From positions 1 through 5,594 of the forward strand of contig CARBKU010000098.1 of assembly GCA_948946035.1 (NCBI GenBank): a stretch of DNA of 5,594 nt. Reading direction: 5' to 3'. A program made the translations under genes and the position numbers. Source of the stretch: an uncultured Clostridia bacterium. GTDB lineage: Bacteria > Bacillota > Clostridia > TANB77 > CAG-508. The notes below the pieces were generated by a model. That model made no database searches and was not told the DNA's origin. It saw only the letters and a program-made list of their open reading frames with translations. Of the stretch, positions 5,056-5,594 are shown piece by piece (the stretch's first letter is position 1; each line of letters opens with the position of its first letter).

Positions 5056-5594
5056 TTATAATTCTAAATCCCATTCTTTTTCTCTTTCTTCTTTTTTTAA
5101 CTGCTTTTCTGGATCAATTAAAGTATTTGTTTCTTTTTCAAAATCTCTGACTAATTCTTTTGATTCTCCTAATCCCAATTTTTTACATACCCATTCTATA
5201 AATTTTTCTACTGTTTCATAAAATCTATCTACAATTTTGTGTAAATGGCTATTTTCCTTTTCTAATATTTTAATTTTGTGCTTATATTTGTATTCAATAT
5301 CAAATTCTTTATTTTTATATTCATCTTCTAATTTATTTTTCCTATTATTATATTCAAATTCTAAATCCTTAACTTTATTGTTTAAAGCCCTATTTTCTGC
5401 TAGTATCTTATCTCTTTCTTTTTGATATTTTTCTGCCTCATTAACAAGTTTTACTTGTTTTGATAATTCTTGGTGTAAAGCTTTATTATCATTATATAAT
5501 TCATTAATCAAATCGTCTTTAGGTTTTATTATATCTTTTTCAACTTTTGCTTTATTCAATTGTAAAAGCTTTATATCGTTTATGTCTGGAACTT
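5056..5594 (-). CDS. Probable MobV/Pre-type mobilization protein, C-terminal part only
   Basis: The minus-strand frame is open from the right edge to the TAA at 5056-5058, giving 178 complete codons. A TTG at 5559 could be read as a start, but there is no ribosome binding site and the frame continues upstream, so the gene begins outside the window. About residues 12-115 are a continuous charged coiled coil (KALHQELSKQVKLVNEAEKY onward). A compact end follows: FIEWVCKKLGL, then LVRDFEKETNTLIDPEKQLK and an acidic WDLEL tail. From memory, a long coiled coil followed by an FI-x-WVC helix and a DFEKETNTLIDP-like end is typical of MobV/Pre plasmid recombination relaxases of Firmicutes. The catalytic N-terminal domain, which nicks the transfer origin, is not in view, so another coiled-coil protein remains possible. 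Confidence 0.6.
   Translation of the reverse strand, partial: VPDINDIKLLQLNKAKVEKDIIKPKDDLINELYNDNKALHQELSKQVKLVNEAEKYQKERDKILAENRALNNKVKDLEFEYNNRKNKLEDEYKNKEFDIEYKYKHKIKILEKENSHLHKIVDRFYETVEKFIEWVCKKLGLGESKELVRDFEKETNTLIDPEKQLKKEEREKEWDLEL

Noticed and set aside
5237..5425. Plus-strand 62-residue Ser/Leu-rich frame
   Set aside because: It is an antisense shadow of the coiled-coil gene with low-complexity composition and no start signals.

Overview
The window is AT-rich throughout. It uses strong AGGAGG-type ribosome binding sites, encodes tryptophan only with TGG in the recognisable genes, and carries an LPQTG sortase anchor. This points to a low-GC Gram-positive host (Firmicutes/Bacillota, probably a clostridium-like or gut-associated lineage). 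The species cannot be named from the sequence. The gene mix is typical of a plasmid or an integrated mobilizable element: a probable MobV/Pre relaxase tail, an insertion sequence, a small XRE regulator, a cysteine-cluster protein of unknown function and a wall-anchored surface protein.

Layout. Positions 2-985 (+) hold the 3' part of a gene for a DUF6076-like protein with a four-cysteine cluster; its start lies left of the window. Positions 1061-2576 are a complete, apparently intact ISLre2-family insertion sequence. It has 24-bp imperfect terminal inverted repeats, a 9-bp target duplication GGTAAAAAG and a 454-residue transposase whose ribosome binding site lies inside a long hairpin. The element landed 7 bp upstream of the -35 box of a near-consensus promoter (2593-2621), which drives a 129-residue orphan protein (2663-3052, +). 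A perfect 21-bp stem then separates that gene from a convergent leucine-rich-repeat surface protein (3108-4532, -). That protein has a signal peptide, BspA-type repeats, a linker and an LPQTG anchor, and contains a tandem duplication of 351 bp with no difference visible by eye.

A 229-bp divergent intergenic region (4533-4761) separates the surface-protein gene from a small XRE/Cro-type regulator (4762-5025, +). It holds a very good promoter for the surface protein, a perfect 9-bp dyad just downstream of the predicted transcription start, and a second 10-bp inverted repeat around the regulator's own promoter. The regulator gene ends in a 14-bp stem shared with the convergent probable MobV/Pre gene, which runs off the right edge.

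How the parts may work together (inference): the relaxase gene suggests the segment is mobilizable. The surface protein looks like cargo that could act at the host surface, with a length that can change by recombination between the identical repeats. The divergent XRE protein is the natural candidate to control it, itself, or both. The insertion sequence is a later arrival that spared every coding region. I found no CRISPR array, tRNA or rRNA, and no stretch over 300 bp without a gene.
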